Below, piece by piece: positions 1-8,212 of a DNA stretch of 64,000 nt; within the stretch, counting starts at the first letter, position 1; every line of letters starts with the position of its first letter. The DNA is from Rhizobacter sp. AJA081-3 (GTDB lineage: Bacteria > Pseudomonadota > Gammaproteobacteria > Burkholderiales > Burkholderiaceae_C): positions 186,001 to 250,000 of the forward strand of contig NZ_CP059067.1 in NCBI RefSeq assembly GCF_017795745.1, in the 5' to 3' direction. The notes below the pieces were generated by a model. That model was not told where the DNA came from, did no database searches, and was given only the letters and a program-made list of their open reading frames with translations. A program made the translations under genes and the position numbers.

Positions 1-121
1 TGCAGACGATGGCGCTGAGCGCCAGCACGCTGCGCAGGATGCGCTTGAAGCGCGCCTCGTCCTCGGGCGAGATCGCCCAAGGCAGCACCGAGGCGCGGAA
101 CGAGATGGCGGCGGCACTCAC
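1..121 (-). CDS. AgmX/PglI-like (TonB-like) protein, N-terminal 40 codons only
   Basis: This open frame starts with a GTG that overlaps the TGA stop of the upstream ExbD-like gene (GTGA), and it runs off the left edge of the window. The visible part has a short lead containing Leu-Pro-Trp, then a basic/acidic stretch, then the beginning of a hydrophobic segment (VLALSAIVC). That is the usual look of the cytoplasmic start of single-pass inner-membrane proteins with an AgmX/PglI or TonB-like C-terminal domain, which commonly sit next to ExbB/ExbD pairs. The family is inferred from position and this short N-terminus; the diagnostic C-terminal domain is outside the window. Confidence 0.5.
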   Translation of the reverse strand, partial: MSAAAISFRASVLPWAISPEDEARFKRILRSVLALSAIVC

Positions 122-612
122 GCCTTGCTCGCTTTCTGCGAGACCGCGAAGGACACGTCGCTGAAGTTCGCGCGCGCCGCGGTGTACATCACCTTGCGCA
201 GCAGGCTGTACGGGATGCTCTTGTCGCCCATGATGGTGACGGACTGGTTCTGCGGCTCGTTCTCCTTGCGCAGCACGGTGCGCGTGGCCTGCAGGTCGAG
301 CTCGGCCTTCAGCGGCGCGATCAGGTCACCCTGAGTGGCCAGCGCCTCGGCCACCGTCGCCACCTTGCGGCCGCCCACCAGGATGTCGGTGGCGCTGACG
401 GTCACGACGAGCATCTCGCGCGGGCTCTTCTCGGCGGTGGACTGCGGCAGCTTGACGGCCTGCGCGGTCGACAGGACCTCGACGCCGGTGCTGGACATCA
501 GGAAGAAGATCAGGATCGTGAAGATGTCGATCAGCGCGACCAGATTCATGTCCAGGTCGGAGTGGTTGCGCGCCTTGCGTTCGGCGCGCTTCTGGATCGG
601 GGTCAGTTTCAT
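118..612 (-). CDS. ExbD/TolR-family biopolymer transport protein (first copy)
   Basis: 164 residues, normal for ExbD/TolR. There is a short basic cytoplasmic N-terminus, one transmembrane helix at about residues 23-42 with the Asp-containing LVALIDIFTILIFFLM core typical of the proton-conducting helix, then a periplasmic domain. Members form a proton-driven motor with an ExbB/TolQ/MotA-like partner and power a TonB/TolA-like protein. It lies between a second ExbD-like gene (9-base gap) and the AgmX-like gene (overlap), so two different ExbD-type subunits are made together, as in the AglQ/AglS pair of the Myxococcus gliding motor. Confident on family; the machine it powers is inferred. Confidence 0.9.
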   Translation of the reverse strand: MKLTPIQKRAERKARNHSDLDMNLVALIDIFTILIFFLMSSTGVEVLSTAQAVKLPQSTAEKSPREMLVVTVSATDILVGGRKVATVAEALATQGDLIAPLKAELDLQATRTVLRKENEPQNQSVTIMGDKSIPYSLLRKVMYTAARANFSDVSFAVSQKASKA

Positions 613-621
613 GCAGACCGC

Positions 622-1128
622 CTATTTCTTGGCGACGCTGATGGGCGCGTCGCCGATCGAGATGTCGGGGAACAGCTCGGCCTGCGTTGGATTCGCAGGC
701 GTGGCTGCACCGGGCACCTTGGTCTCGCGCACCGAGTCCATCACCTGCACCAGCACCTCGTACGAGGTGTCGGGCTGGGCGAGCACGGTGGCTGTCTTGG
801 TCTCCGGGAACTTCGCCTTGACCTGCTGCATGAGCGTGGACAGCGAGGCCAGGTCGTAGCCCTGGGGCGTGTTCGGGATGTGCTGGATCAGCCCGCCGAT
901 GCGGTCACCCACGTCCAGCGCGTCGGGGCGGATCACCACCTCGAGCTTGAGGTCGTCGACCTTGAGCTGCTCGACGCCGGAGTTCTGCGCCGGCAGCGAC
1001 AGCTCGATCACCGACAGGCGGGTGAACACCGCCGTCGACAGGAGAAACGGCACCAGCACCACGATCACGTTGATGAACGCGGTGACCTCCAGAGCCGCCG
1101 CGTGTTTGCGCAGGCGTCGGACGCGCAT
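622..1128 (-). CDS. ExbD/TolR-family biopolymer transport protein (second copy)
   Basis: 168 residues with one N-terminal membrane helix at about residues 15-38 (FINVIVVLVPFLLSTAVF) and a periplasmic region. The acidic residue found in the helix of the downstream copy is replaced by Asn in the matching place (FINVIV versus LIDIFT). This copy may therefore be a structural rather than a proton-carrying subunit; that is inference from two sequences. It begins six bases after the ExbB-like gene, with a weak AGG-type ribosome site, and fits an ExbB-ExbD-ExbD motor cassette. Confidence 0.85.
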   Translation of the reverse strand: MRVRRLRKHAAALEVTAFINVIVVLVPFLLSTAVFTRLSVIELSLPAQNSGVEQLKVDDLKLEVVIRPDALDVGDRIGGLIQHIPNTPQGYDLASLSTLMQQVKAKFPETKTATVLAQPDTSYEVLVQVMDSVRETKVPGAATPANPTQAELFPDISIGDAPISVAKK

Positions 1129-1134
1129 GGTGGC

Positions 1135-1791
1135 TTACCTCGCGGCCGGGGTGGATTCGGCCTTGATGCGCTGCACCAGGTTCAGGAAGCTGATCTTCGC
1201 GGCCTCCAGGCCGTCGACGATCTCGCTGGTGCGTGCCTGCAGGAAGGCGTGGATGAGCAGGAACGGGATCGCCACCGACAGCGCGAAGGCGGTGTTGTTC
1301 ATCGCGATCGAGATCGAGGCCGACAGCAGCTCGGCCTTCTCGGCCGGGTTGACGGCTGCCACCGCGGTGAAGCCCTTGATCAGGCCGATGATGGTGCCCA
1401 GCAGGCCGACCAGCGTGATCACGTTGGCCAGCGTGGCGATGTAGTGGGTGCGCTTTTCCAGGCGCGGCACGATTTCCATCATGCCTTCTTCCATCGCGTT
1501 GTCGATGTCCTCGCGGCGCGCCGGGCTCTGCATGCGCTCCAGTCCGTTGGCGACGATCTTGCCGATCGCGGCATCCGAGCCGGAGGCGACGTTGTGCACC
1601 TCCTTGAACTTGCCGCTCTGCAGCAGCGGCAGCACCTTCGCCCACAGCTTGCGGTTCTGGGCGCGGGCCTTGTTCAGGAAGACCCAGCGCTCGATGGCGA
1701 TGGCCAGGCCGACGGCCATGATCGCGATGCTGAAGTAAATGGCAACGCCGCTGTCCTGAAAGAACTTGACGGCGAAATCGAGGACGCTCAT
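1135..1791 (-). CDS. MotA/TolQ/ExbB proton channel family protein
   Basis: 218 residues with three hydrophobic segments at about 16-40, 97-121 and 140-165, the family topology. The second contains the Gly-rich LVGLLGTIIGLIKGF signature of the MotA/TolQ/ExbB channel domain. It should form the pentameric inner-membrane channel that uses the proton gradient with the two ExbD-like proteins encoded after it. A good GGAG ribosome site lies about six bases before the ATG. In the Glt/Agl gliding apparatus the equivalent is AglR; TolQ itself is unlikely because no tolA, tolB or pal follows. Confidence 0.93.
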   Translation of the reverse strand: MSVLDFAVKFFQDSGVAIYFSIAIMAVGLAIAIERWVFLNKARAQNRKLWAKVLPLLQSGKFKEVHNVASGSDAAIGKIVANGLERMQSPARREDIDNAMEEGMMEIVPRLEKRTHYIATLANVITLVGLLGTIIGLIKGFTAVAAVNPAEKAELLSASISIAMNNTAFALSVAIPFLLIHAFLQARTSEIVDGLEAAKISFLNLVQRIKAESTPAAR

Positions 1792-1830
1792 GGGCTTCTC
1801 CTGTGACGACTGACTTGGGGTGATTCGGAT

Positions 1831-2142
1831 TCAGGGCCGCGCGGGTGCCGCAGCGGCCGGGGGGGCGCTGGTCTTCGACTGCAGCTGGGCGTCGTACTGC
1901 AACTGGCGGCGGAACACATCGCGGTCGACCGGCGCGAGCGCCTCGTCGAGGATGCTGGCGCCGGGCCGGCCGGCCAGGTCGCCGGGCAGCGGCTTCTTCC
2001 AGGGCACGATGTACAGCACCTTGGGCAGCTCGCGGTTGCCGATGATCTGCGTGCGGTCGATGTCTGCGCGGTCCTGGGCCTGCGAAGCGGTGGCGGCGCA
2101 GGCCGTCATCGCCAGCAGCGCCCAGCGGATGGGCAAGTTCAT
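1831..2142 (-). CDS. Hypothetical secreted protein, 103 aa
   Basis: The start is the ATG overlapping the TGA of the upstream TPR gene (ATGA). Residues 1-21 form a signal peptide ending in ASQA. The mature part is polar, with a Leu-Pro-Lys-Val-Leu-Tyr-Ile-Val-Pro-Trp segment near residue 43 and a Pro/Ala-rich tail. I do not recognise a domain. A hydrophobic strand in an otherwise soluble small periplasmic protein placed between a TPR lipoprotein and the ExbB-like motor suggests an accessory part of the same envelope complex. A 39-base gap separates it from the ExbB gene. Confidence 0.7.
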   Translation of the reverse strand: MNLPIRWALLAMTACAATASQAQDRADIDRTQIIGNRELPKVLYIVPWKKPLPGDLAGRPGASILDEALAPVDRDVFRRQLQYDAQLQSKTSAPPAAAAPARP

Positions 2143-2846
2143 GACTGCTCCTTCTTGGCCGCGGCGGCAGCCGGCGGCTTGCGGTTCTTCAGGTCGGCGA
2201 CCCACTTGGCGACGGTGGCGTCCTTGCCGCCGGACAGCGCCATGTAGCGCTCGTAGGACTCCATTGCCCGCGCGCTGTCGCGCAGGTACAGGTCGAACAG
2301 GATGCCCAGGTTCAGGTGCGCCGCCGCGTAGTTCGCGTCGAGCTCGATGGCGCGCTCGTAGGCCGCGCGCGACTTCGTGAACTGCCCCTGGTAGCGGTAG
2401 GTGATGCCGAGCTGGTTGAAGTACACCGGCTGCTCGGGGCTGGCCTTCACCGCGCGCTCCAGCGCGGCAGCCGACTCGGGCAGCTTGCCGGCGTTGCGGT
2501 AGATCACGCCGAGGTTGGCGTGCGGCCCGCCGAGCTCGGGGTTGGATTGAGCCAGCGCCTTGAAGCCGCGCTCGGCGTCGTCGGTGCGGCCGGCGCGCAG
2601 CGCGCGCAGGGCTTCGTCGAAGCTGCGCTGCGCCGCCGGCGGCACCGGGGCCTCGACCTTGACGGGCGCGGGCGCGGCGGCAGCCGAGGCGGCCGAAGCC
2701 GGCGCCGCCGGGGTGATCGCCTTGGCCACCGGCGTGACCACGGTGTCCTGGATCGCCTTGAAGCCGTCGCCGAGCGTCGAGCAGCCCGCCAGCGCAGCCA
2801 ATGCCGCCACGGCGGTCGAGCGGATCAGCAATTCAGCGGATCGCAT
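2139..2846 (-). CDS. TPR-repeat lipoprotein (GltE/AglT-like)
   Basis: 235 residues from the chosen ATG. An in-frame start 33 bases upstream exists, but the lipoprotein signal begins at this one: basic N-terminus, hydrophobic stretch and lipobox LAGC at about residues 18-21. After an Ala/Pro-rich linker come at least three tetratricopeptide repeats (for example PHANLGVIYRNAGKLPESAA and AHLNLGILFDLY). It is probably anchored in a membrane facing the periplasm and acts as a scaffold. The start overlaps the preceding gene by 14 bases and the stop overlaps the next start as ATGA, so translation is coupled on both sides. The link to GltE/AglT rests on architecture and neighbourhood only. Confidence 0.82.
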   Translation of the reverse strand: MRSAELLIRSTAVAALAALAGCSTLGDGFKAIQDTVVTPVAKAITPAAPASAASAAAAPAPVKVEAPVPPAAQRSFDEALRALRAGRTDDAERGFKALAQSNPELGGPHANLGVIYRNAGKLPESAAALERAVKASPEQPVYFNQLGITYRYQGQFTKSRAAYERAIELDANYAAAHLNLGILFDLYLRDSARAMESYERYMALSGGKDATVAKWVADLKNRKPPAAAAAKKEQS

Positions 2847-5667
2847 CGACCACCCCTTCGGCACGTTCGGTCTTGCCATAGCGCGCCGGGCGCAGCTTGC
2901 CCAGCGCGGTGAAGCTGTTGCGCACCCACTGGTCGTAGATGCCGTCGGCGGCCCGCTTGGTGTTGGTCTCGTGCAGCTCGATGGCCTTCTCCTCGAACGG
3001 GAAAGCCTGCTCCTCGAGCAGCACGTCGTACTGTTCGCGTTCGGCCTTGGAGAGCTTCTTCGGCCGCTCCGACTTGATCATCGACTGCCCGAAGTCCTGG
3101 TACAGCGAGGCGATCTGGAAGGTCGCTGCGGTGGTGACGTCGGCCACGCCGTAGTTGGCGGCCACCGCGTAGGCCTTCAGCGCATCTTCCATCTTCGCCT
3201 TCTTGAGCTTCAGGTTGCGCGCCAGCGGCTCGACCAGCGCCACCTTGCGGTACTCGGCCACCACCGGCTCGGCCATCGTCAGCGCCGCGGTCGCGCCGAG
3301 GTAACGGGTGCGGTCGGTGCGGGCGCCGCCGCCGGCCAGGTCGCCCTGGTAGATCTCCTTCATCAGCACGGCCTCGCGTTTCACGTCGCCGTCGGCCTTG
3401 GCGAAACGCGCCATGCGGTAGCGGGCCTCGAGACCGCGCTCGAGCGGCAGCGGGTACTGCTTCAGGTAGCGCTCGTAAGCCTTCGCAGCGGTGACGCGCG
3501 AGCCGCTCTTGGCGTCGGCGGCCTTCTCGTGCAACTCGGCGGATTGCCACAGCGCCTCGCGGGCGAGTTGCGGATCCTTCTGCGTCGCGGCCACGCGCTC
3601 GAACTCGCCAGCGGCCTGCGACCACTGCTGCTTCTCGAGGTAGGCCAGCGCGAGCTTGCTGCCCACGTCGGCCTGCAGCGGGTGGTTCGGGAAACGCTGG
3701 CGGAAGTCTTCCAGCGCGCGCGTCGCGCCGTCCCAGTCCTTCATGCCGATCATCGCGGCGGCGGCGTCGTACTGCGCCGTGGCGCGCACCGTGGACGTGG
3801 GCGCCACGGCGGCCACGCGCGTGAAGTGGCCGACGGCCGCCTTCGCGTCGCCGGCAGCGCGCGCCTGCTCGCCCTGCTTGTAGACCGAAGCGGCCAGCCG
3901 CTCGGTGAGGTCGTTGCGCGCCGGGTCCTTGTCGGGCGTCAGCGCGAGCACCTCGCCATAGGCCTTCTCGGACTGGTCGAAACGGCCCTTGTCGAAGGCG
4001 TTGTGTGCCACCACCGTCCAGGCCACGCGGCGCTGCGCCGGCGCGGCCGGCGGGTCGAGCTTGATCACCTGCTGCGCCACATCGGCGGCCAGGTCGCCGT
4101 CGCGCAGCGCGAACAGCTTCTCCGAGGCGTTGGTCAGCACGGTGCCGGTGCGCGAGTCCTTCGGGAAGGCCTTCGCGAAGCGCAGCGCGCTCTCCACGCC
4201 GGTGCGCTGCAGCACCAGCACCTGGGCAGGCGCCGCACCCTTTTCCTGGTTGGTGTAGCTCAGCAGCGCGGCGTATCCCGCGTCGGCGGCCTTCGCATGG
4301 TTCGGGTACTGGTAGGCCACCTTCTCGTACTCGACGGCGGCTTCGGCGAAGCGCTTGTCTTCGTAGAGCAGTTCGGCGAGCAGGAAGTTGTTCTGCGCCG
4401 TCTCCGGGTCGTTCGGGTACGAGGCGATGTAGGCGCGGTACCAGCGCACCGCCTCCTGGTAGTCGGCACTGGCCTTGCTCTTCTGCGCAGTGGCGTGATA
4501 GTGGCGTGCCAGTTCGGTCAGGTGCGTCTTTACCAGCGGCTGCGCCTTCTCCCAGCCGGCCGGGTTGGCGCGGCGGAACTCGCTGCCGGTGCCGTAGCGC
4601 GACACATAGTCCTTCTTCGCGTCCAGCGCCAGCACGGGGAAGCCGTTGCGCTGGTAGATGTCGATCACGCGGGCCTGCAGCTGCGGCGCCTGCGCGTGCA
4701 GCGGCTGGCGTCGTGCGAAGGCGCTGTAGGTGTCGGCGGCGTCCTTGACGCGGTCCTGCTTGAGATAGAGCTCGCCGAGCTGCTCGTAGACGCGGTACTC
4801 GTAGGAGCGCCGCTTCTCGTCGGTGATGTAGGCCGGGATCGACTCGGCGCCCTGCAGGTTCGCCAGGCTGATGCTGGTGACGCGGAAGGTGTCTTCGACC
4901 AGTTCGCGGTCGGCGCGCGACAGGCCGACGATGGTGTCCAGCCCGCCGTCGCCATCGACTCCGGCCACCTTCAGGTCGAGCACACCGAAGAAGGACTGCA
5001 GGCCCTCCTCGAGGCGGCCCTGCTTGAAGCGCGACCAGCCCTGCATGTACAGCGAGCGCTCGTGGTACTGCGTGCGCTGCGACGAGGCCAGCACGGTGGC
5101 GTAGGCCTTCTCGGCCTTCGGGTAGTCGCGCAGCGTGAACAGCAGCTCGCCGCGGCGGAAGTTCGCCTCGTCGCGGTACAGCGTGGCCGGGTAGCTGGCG
5201 ACCAGCCGGTCCAGCGTCTTCAGCGAAGTCTCGAGCTCGCCGGCCTGCTCCTGCGCCCGCGCGAGCTGGTAGAGCACGCGGTCGTTGCCCTTGTCGTCTG
5301 GGTAGGTCTTGAGGAAGTCCTCGTAGCGCTTCACCGCGGCACGGTAGTCGGGGCCGTTCGCCGGGCCCTTGCCGTCGGCCGAGCGCGCGTCGGCGATGTC
5401 CATCTCCAGGTCGCCGATGCGGCGCATCGCCTCGGCGCGCTGCGGCGCCTTCGGCGCCACGTCGAGGAACTTGCGGTAGGCGGCGATCGTCTTCTCTTCG
5501 TTCGCCTCGACCTTCTTGTCCTTGGCGACCTCGACGGTGCGCCCGCCCAGGCTCTTCAGTGTGGGCTGGTCGTCGGCGCTGGCGGTCTTCTGGCTCGTGG
5601 CGCAGCCAGCCAGGCCGGCGAGCATCAGCGCGACGAGCGGCAGCAGCGCGTGGTCACTTGGCCGCAT
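2833..5667 (-). CDS. Large TPR-repeat lipoprotein, 944 aa
   Basis: The start is set by the lipoprotein signal: MRPSDH, hydrophobic core and lipobox LAGC at about residues 19-22. The rest is almost wholly alpha-helical repeats of the TPR/Sel1-like kind, with many Tyr-x-x-(Phe/Leu) helices and Leu-Ala-x-Ala-Tyr motifs, and no catalytic motif. Such large periplasmic TPR proteins (compare GltD/AgmU of Myxococcus) act as long adaptors between inner and outer membrane parts. It overlaps both neighbours by 14 bases. Function is inferred from fold and context. Confidence 0.8.
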   Translation of the reverse strand: MRPSDHALLPLVALMLAGLAGCATSQKTASADDQPTLKSLGGRTVEVAKDKKVEANEEKTIAAYRKFLDVAPKAPQRAEAMRRIGDLEMDIADARSADGKGPANGPDYRAAVKRYEDFLKTYPDDKGNDRVLYQLARAQEQAGELETSLKTLDRLVASYPATLYRDEANFRRGELLFTLRDYPKAEKAYATVLASSQRTQYHERSLYMQGWSRFKQGRLEEGLQSFFGVLDLKVAGVDGDGGLDTIVGLSRADRELVEDTFRVTSISLANLQGAESIPAYITDEKRRSYEYRVYEQLGELYLKQDRVKDAADTYSAFARRQPLHAQAPQLQARVIDIYQRNGFPVLALDAKKDYVSRYGTGSEFRRANPAGWEKAQPLVKTHLTELARHYHATAQKSKASADYQEAVRWYRAYIASYPNDPETAQNNFLLAELLYEDKRFAEAAVEYEKVAYQYPNHAKAADAGYAALLSYTNQEKGAAPAQVLVLQRTGVESALRFAKAFPKDSRTGTVLTNASEKLFALRDGDLAADVAQQVIKLDPPAAPAQRRVAWTVVAHNAFDKGRFDQSEKAYGEVLALTPDKDPARNDLTERLAASVYKQGEQARAAGDAKAAVGHFTRVAAVAPTSTVRATAQYDAAAAMIGMKDWDGATRALEDFRQRFPNHPLQADVGSKLALAYLEKQQWSQAAGEFERVAATQKDPQLAREALWQSAELHEKAADAKSGSRVTAAKAYERYLKQYPLPLERGLEARYRMARFAKADGDVKREAVLMKEIYQGDLAGGGARTDRTRYLGATAALTMAEPVVAEYRKVALVEPLARNLKLKKAKMEDALKAYAVAANYGVADVTTAATFQIASLYQDFGQSMIKSERPKKLSKAEREQYDVLLEEQAFPFEEKAIELHETNTKRAADGIYDQWVRNSFTALGKLRPARYGKTERAEGVVDAIR

Positions 5668-7582
5668 CGTCTTCCTTCCGGGGGGGCACCGTGGCGCGGT
5701 CGTACATCTGCGCGACGGCAAAGCGCGCCTGCTGCGAGTAGGCGACCATGCGGTCCTTCTGGCGCGAAAGCTCGGCGACGGCCAGCTCCTGAACTTCCTG
5801 CTGCTGGTCCTTCGAGAGCGCGGCCACGCGCGGGATCAGCGCCTTGATGCGCTGCGCCAGCTCGGCGATGCGCTTGGCGAAAGCCTCCTGCCGCGCCGGT
5901 TCGTCGCGCTGCGCCTGCGCCACGGCCGCGTCGTGCAGCCGGGCCTGGGCGAGTTCGCTGTCGATGATCTTCAAGTCCTTCTGCGCTTCCCAGACGCGCG
6001 CCGGGTACTCCTGTGCCAGGCGCCAGGTGAGTGCGCCCGCTGCCAGCCGGGCACGCTGGCGCGTGCGCTCGGCGTCGGCATCGGTGCCGAGCGACTTGAT
6101 GCCGTCCTGCACACTGGCCAGCAGGTCGATCAGTTCGCGGTCCTTGATATTGGCGAAAGCGGCGGCGTCCTGCTCGCGCTCGGCACGTTCGATCTCGCCG
6201 GCGACGGCATCGCGGCGCTTGCCCACCGCATCGAGGTCGACGGCGCTGACCTTGGCGCGCACCTGCGGCAGCCGCTCGGCGTAGGCGCGGCGGCGGTTGT
6301 CGAGCATGTCGCCGAACACGCCGAGCTTGTCTTCCCAGTCCTTCAGGTTCTGCGACAGGAAGCGCAGGTCGCGGTAGTTCTTGAAGGCTTCCTGGAATTC
6401 ATGGCCGGCGAGCACCTGGTTCAGGTGGCTGGCATGCGGCATCTCCGGCAGTTCGCGGATGTTCCAGAACCAGCCCATCTCTTCGCCGGGGTTGCGTTCG
6501 AGCAGGCCGTCGAGCAGCTTGCCGGCGCGGATGGCGACGATCGACTCGTCGATGTTGCCAGTCTCCAGATCGTAGGCGGCCAGCGCGGCGTTGTACTGCT
6601 CGGCCGCTTCGCCGAAGGAGCCCAGCTCGGCGTAGGCGTAGGGCACGGCGATGCGCGCCTCGAGCACCGCGGCGTCGCTCGGGTCGCGCGTGGCGAGTTC
6701 GTTCCAGGGCACCAGCGCGAGCTGCGGCTCCTTCAGCGAAGCCGCGGCCCAGCCGAAGCCGAGCAGCGCCTTGTTGGCATGCACGCCGGTCAGGCGCACG
6801 CGCTCGAGCGTGCGGCGCGCATCTTCCGCGCGGTCGTTCTGCAGCGCGGTGAAGCCCAACGCGACGTTGGCCTTGTCGCGCAGCGAGCGCATCTCCTCGG
6901 TCTCGGCCGGTGCCAGGCCGATGGCGTCGAGCATCTCGGTGCCGCGGGCGGCGTCGCCGCTCTTGATCAGCGCCACGCCCAGGTTGTAGCGCGCGTACTG
7001 ACCGATCGGGCTGTCCTTGGCCACGCTCTCCAGCAGCGCTGCCGCGCCGGCGTAGTCGCCGCTGGCCATCAGCAGGTTGGCCTGCAGCAGCAGGCGATCT
7101 TCTTCGAGCGCCGGCGGCAGGTTCTTCTCGATGCGCGACATCGCATCCGATGCCTCGGCGATGAAGCCGCGCTGGTAGCGGATCTTGGCCAGGTAGAACC
7201 AGGCGCGGTCACGCACCGGCGGCGCGGCGCCTTTCTCGATGAGCTTCGCGAAGATCTCGCCGGCCTCCTTGTGCAGGCCGTACGACAGCAGCATGCCGCC
7301 GCGCAGGATCTCGGCCTCGTCGGCATGCTGCGCGACGCGATCGAAGTGCTGCGACGCCATCATCGTGGTGATGGACGTGAAGAAGCGGTCCTGGAAGAAG
7401 TGGAACAGCGCGTCGCCGTAGTAGGGCGCTTCGATGGCGCGCGCCTTCTCGTTGGGCGCCACGTCCGAGTAGGCCGGGAAGGTCGGCGTGCCGGCCACGG
7501 CCGTGCCGCAGGCGGCCGCCAGCAGCGCGGCGGCGCCGAGGCACCCCGCCTTGCGCAGCGAAAGCTTGGGGAACATGCGCAC
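5654..7582 (-). CDS. Periplasmic TPR-like helical protein, 642 aa
   Basis: The frame starts with GTG at 7582 or ATG at 7576; neither has a clear ribosome site and translation may be coupled to the gene ending three bases earlier. A signal peptide covers about residues 1-30 and probably ends at AVA-G; an Ala-Ala-Ala-Cys inside it could be a poor lipobox. The mature protein is helical with TPR-like repeats in its first half (YGLHKEAGEIFAKLIEKG, YNLGVALIKSGDAARG) and a coiled-coil-rich C-terminal third. No enzyme motif was seen. It probably works with the adjacent large TPR lipoprotein as an envelope scaffold. Confidence 0.75.
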   Translation of the reverse strand: MRMFPKLSLRKAGCLGAAALLAAACGTAVAGTPTFPAYSDVAPNEKARAIEAPYYGDALFHFFQDRFFTSITTMMASQHFDRVAQHADEAEILRGGMLLSYGLHKEAGEIFAKLIEKGAAPPVRDRAWFYLAKIRYQRGFIAEASDAMSRIEKNLPPALEEDRLLLQANLLMASGDYAGAAALLESVAKDSPIGQYARYNLGVALIKSGDAARGTEMLDAIGLAPAETEEMRSLRDKANVALGFTALQNDRAEDARRTLERVRLTGVHANKALLGFGWAAASLKEPQLALVPWNELATRDPSDAAVLEARIAVPYAYAELGSFGEAAEQYNAALAAYDLETGNIDESIVAIRAGKLLDGLLERNPGEEMGWFWNIRELPEMPHASHLNQVLAGHEFQEAFKNYRDLRFLSQNLKDWEDKLGVFGDMLDNRRRAYAERLPQVRAKVSAVDLDAVGKRRDAVAGEIERAEREQDAAAFANIKDRELIDLLASVQDGIKSLGTDADAERTRQRARLAAGALTWRLAQEYPARVWEAQKDLKIIDSELAQARLHDAAVAQAQRDEPARQEAFAKRIAELAQRIKALIPRVAALSKDQQQEVQELAVAELSRQKDRMVAYSQQARFAVAQMYDRATVPPRKEDDAAK

Positions 7583-7584
7583 GG

Positions 7585-8193
7585 CTACTGCCAGATCTTG
7601 ATGTCGAACTCCGGCTGCAGCTTGCCGGACGAGTCCTTGATCTGCAGCTCGATGTACTTCGGATCGGTGCCCTTGTCGAACTTGACGGTGGCGCCGCGCT
7701 TGTAGTCGCGCACGTGCGGGCCCTGGCCGGTGAAGAAGGCCACGATCTCGTGGGTGCCGGCTCGCAGGTTGCCCAGGTAGACACGCTGCACGCCGCCGCG
7801 GTGCAGTGCCTGCACCTCCAGCGGGGTGTAAAGGTAGTTGGCGACGACCTTGTCGTCCAGCTTGATCTGCACCGAGTCGAGCGAGAACAGCTTGCCCACG
7901 TCCATCGACACGAACAGCGCCACCTGCGTGTTGGCCGGGAACAGCAGTTCCTCCTCGAGCACCAGCAGGTCGCGGTTCAGGCGGATCACGTCGCCCTTGA
8001 CCTCCTGGATGCGGCCGTCGAGCGTGCTCGGTGCGGGCGCGCTGGCCGCCGCAGCCGGTGCGGCAGCCGTCGCGGGGGGCGGTGCCGAAGCCGCTGCGGC
8101 CGGAGCTGCCGTCTGGGCGGCGCAGTGCAGTGCCGCCAGCGCGAGCACGAGGCCCGCGGCGAACGACCGGTGGAAACGATGGATGAACGACAT
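7585..8193 (-). CDS. Hypothetical secreted protein with Ala/Pro-rich linker, 202 aa
   Basis: A signal peptide (residues 1-26, ending in HCAAQ) is followed by an Ala/Pro-rich linker up to about residue 56 and a compact domain rich in beta structure. The motif GGVQRVYLGNLRAGTHEIVA resembles a fold that presents or anchors a ligand, but I cannot name the family. It sits two bases before the TPR-like gene and 19 bases after the DUF3570 gene, in the middle of the envelope/redox operon. The linker would let the domain reach through the periplasm or peptidoglycan. Function unknown. Confidence 0.7.
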   Translation of the reverse strand: MSFIHRFHRSFAAGLVLALAALHCAAQTAAPAAAASAPPPATAAAPAAAASAPAPSTLDGRIQEVKGDVIRLNRDLLVLEEELLFPANTQVALFVSMDVGKLFSLDSVQIKLDDKVVANYLYTPLEVQALHRGGVQRVYLGNLRAGTHEIVAFFTGQGPHVRDYKRGATVKFDKGTDPKYIELQIKDSSGKLQPEFDIKIWQ

Positions 8194-8212
8194 GGCGCCG
8201 GTTCTTTCGAGA

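Noticed and set aside
2560-5847. Very long plus-strand open frame opposite the large TPR gene, and similar ones opposite rpoB, rpoC and fusA-tuf (45718-50844, 50896-54888, 56837-60793)
   Set aside because: They are antisense shadows caused by high GC at third positions: compositions rich in Arg, His, Val, Leu and Gln, no ribosome sites, no recognisable domains, and real conserved genes on the other strand.
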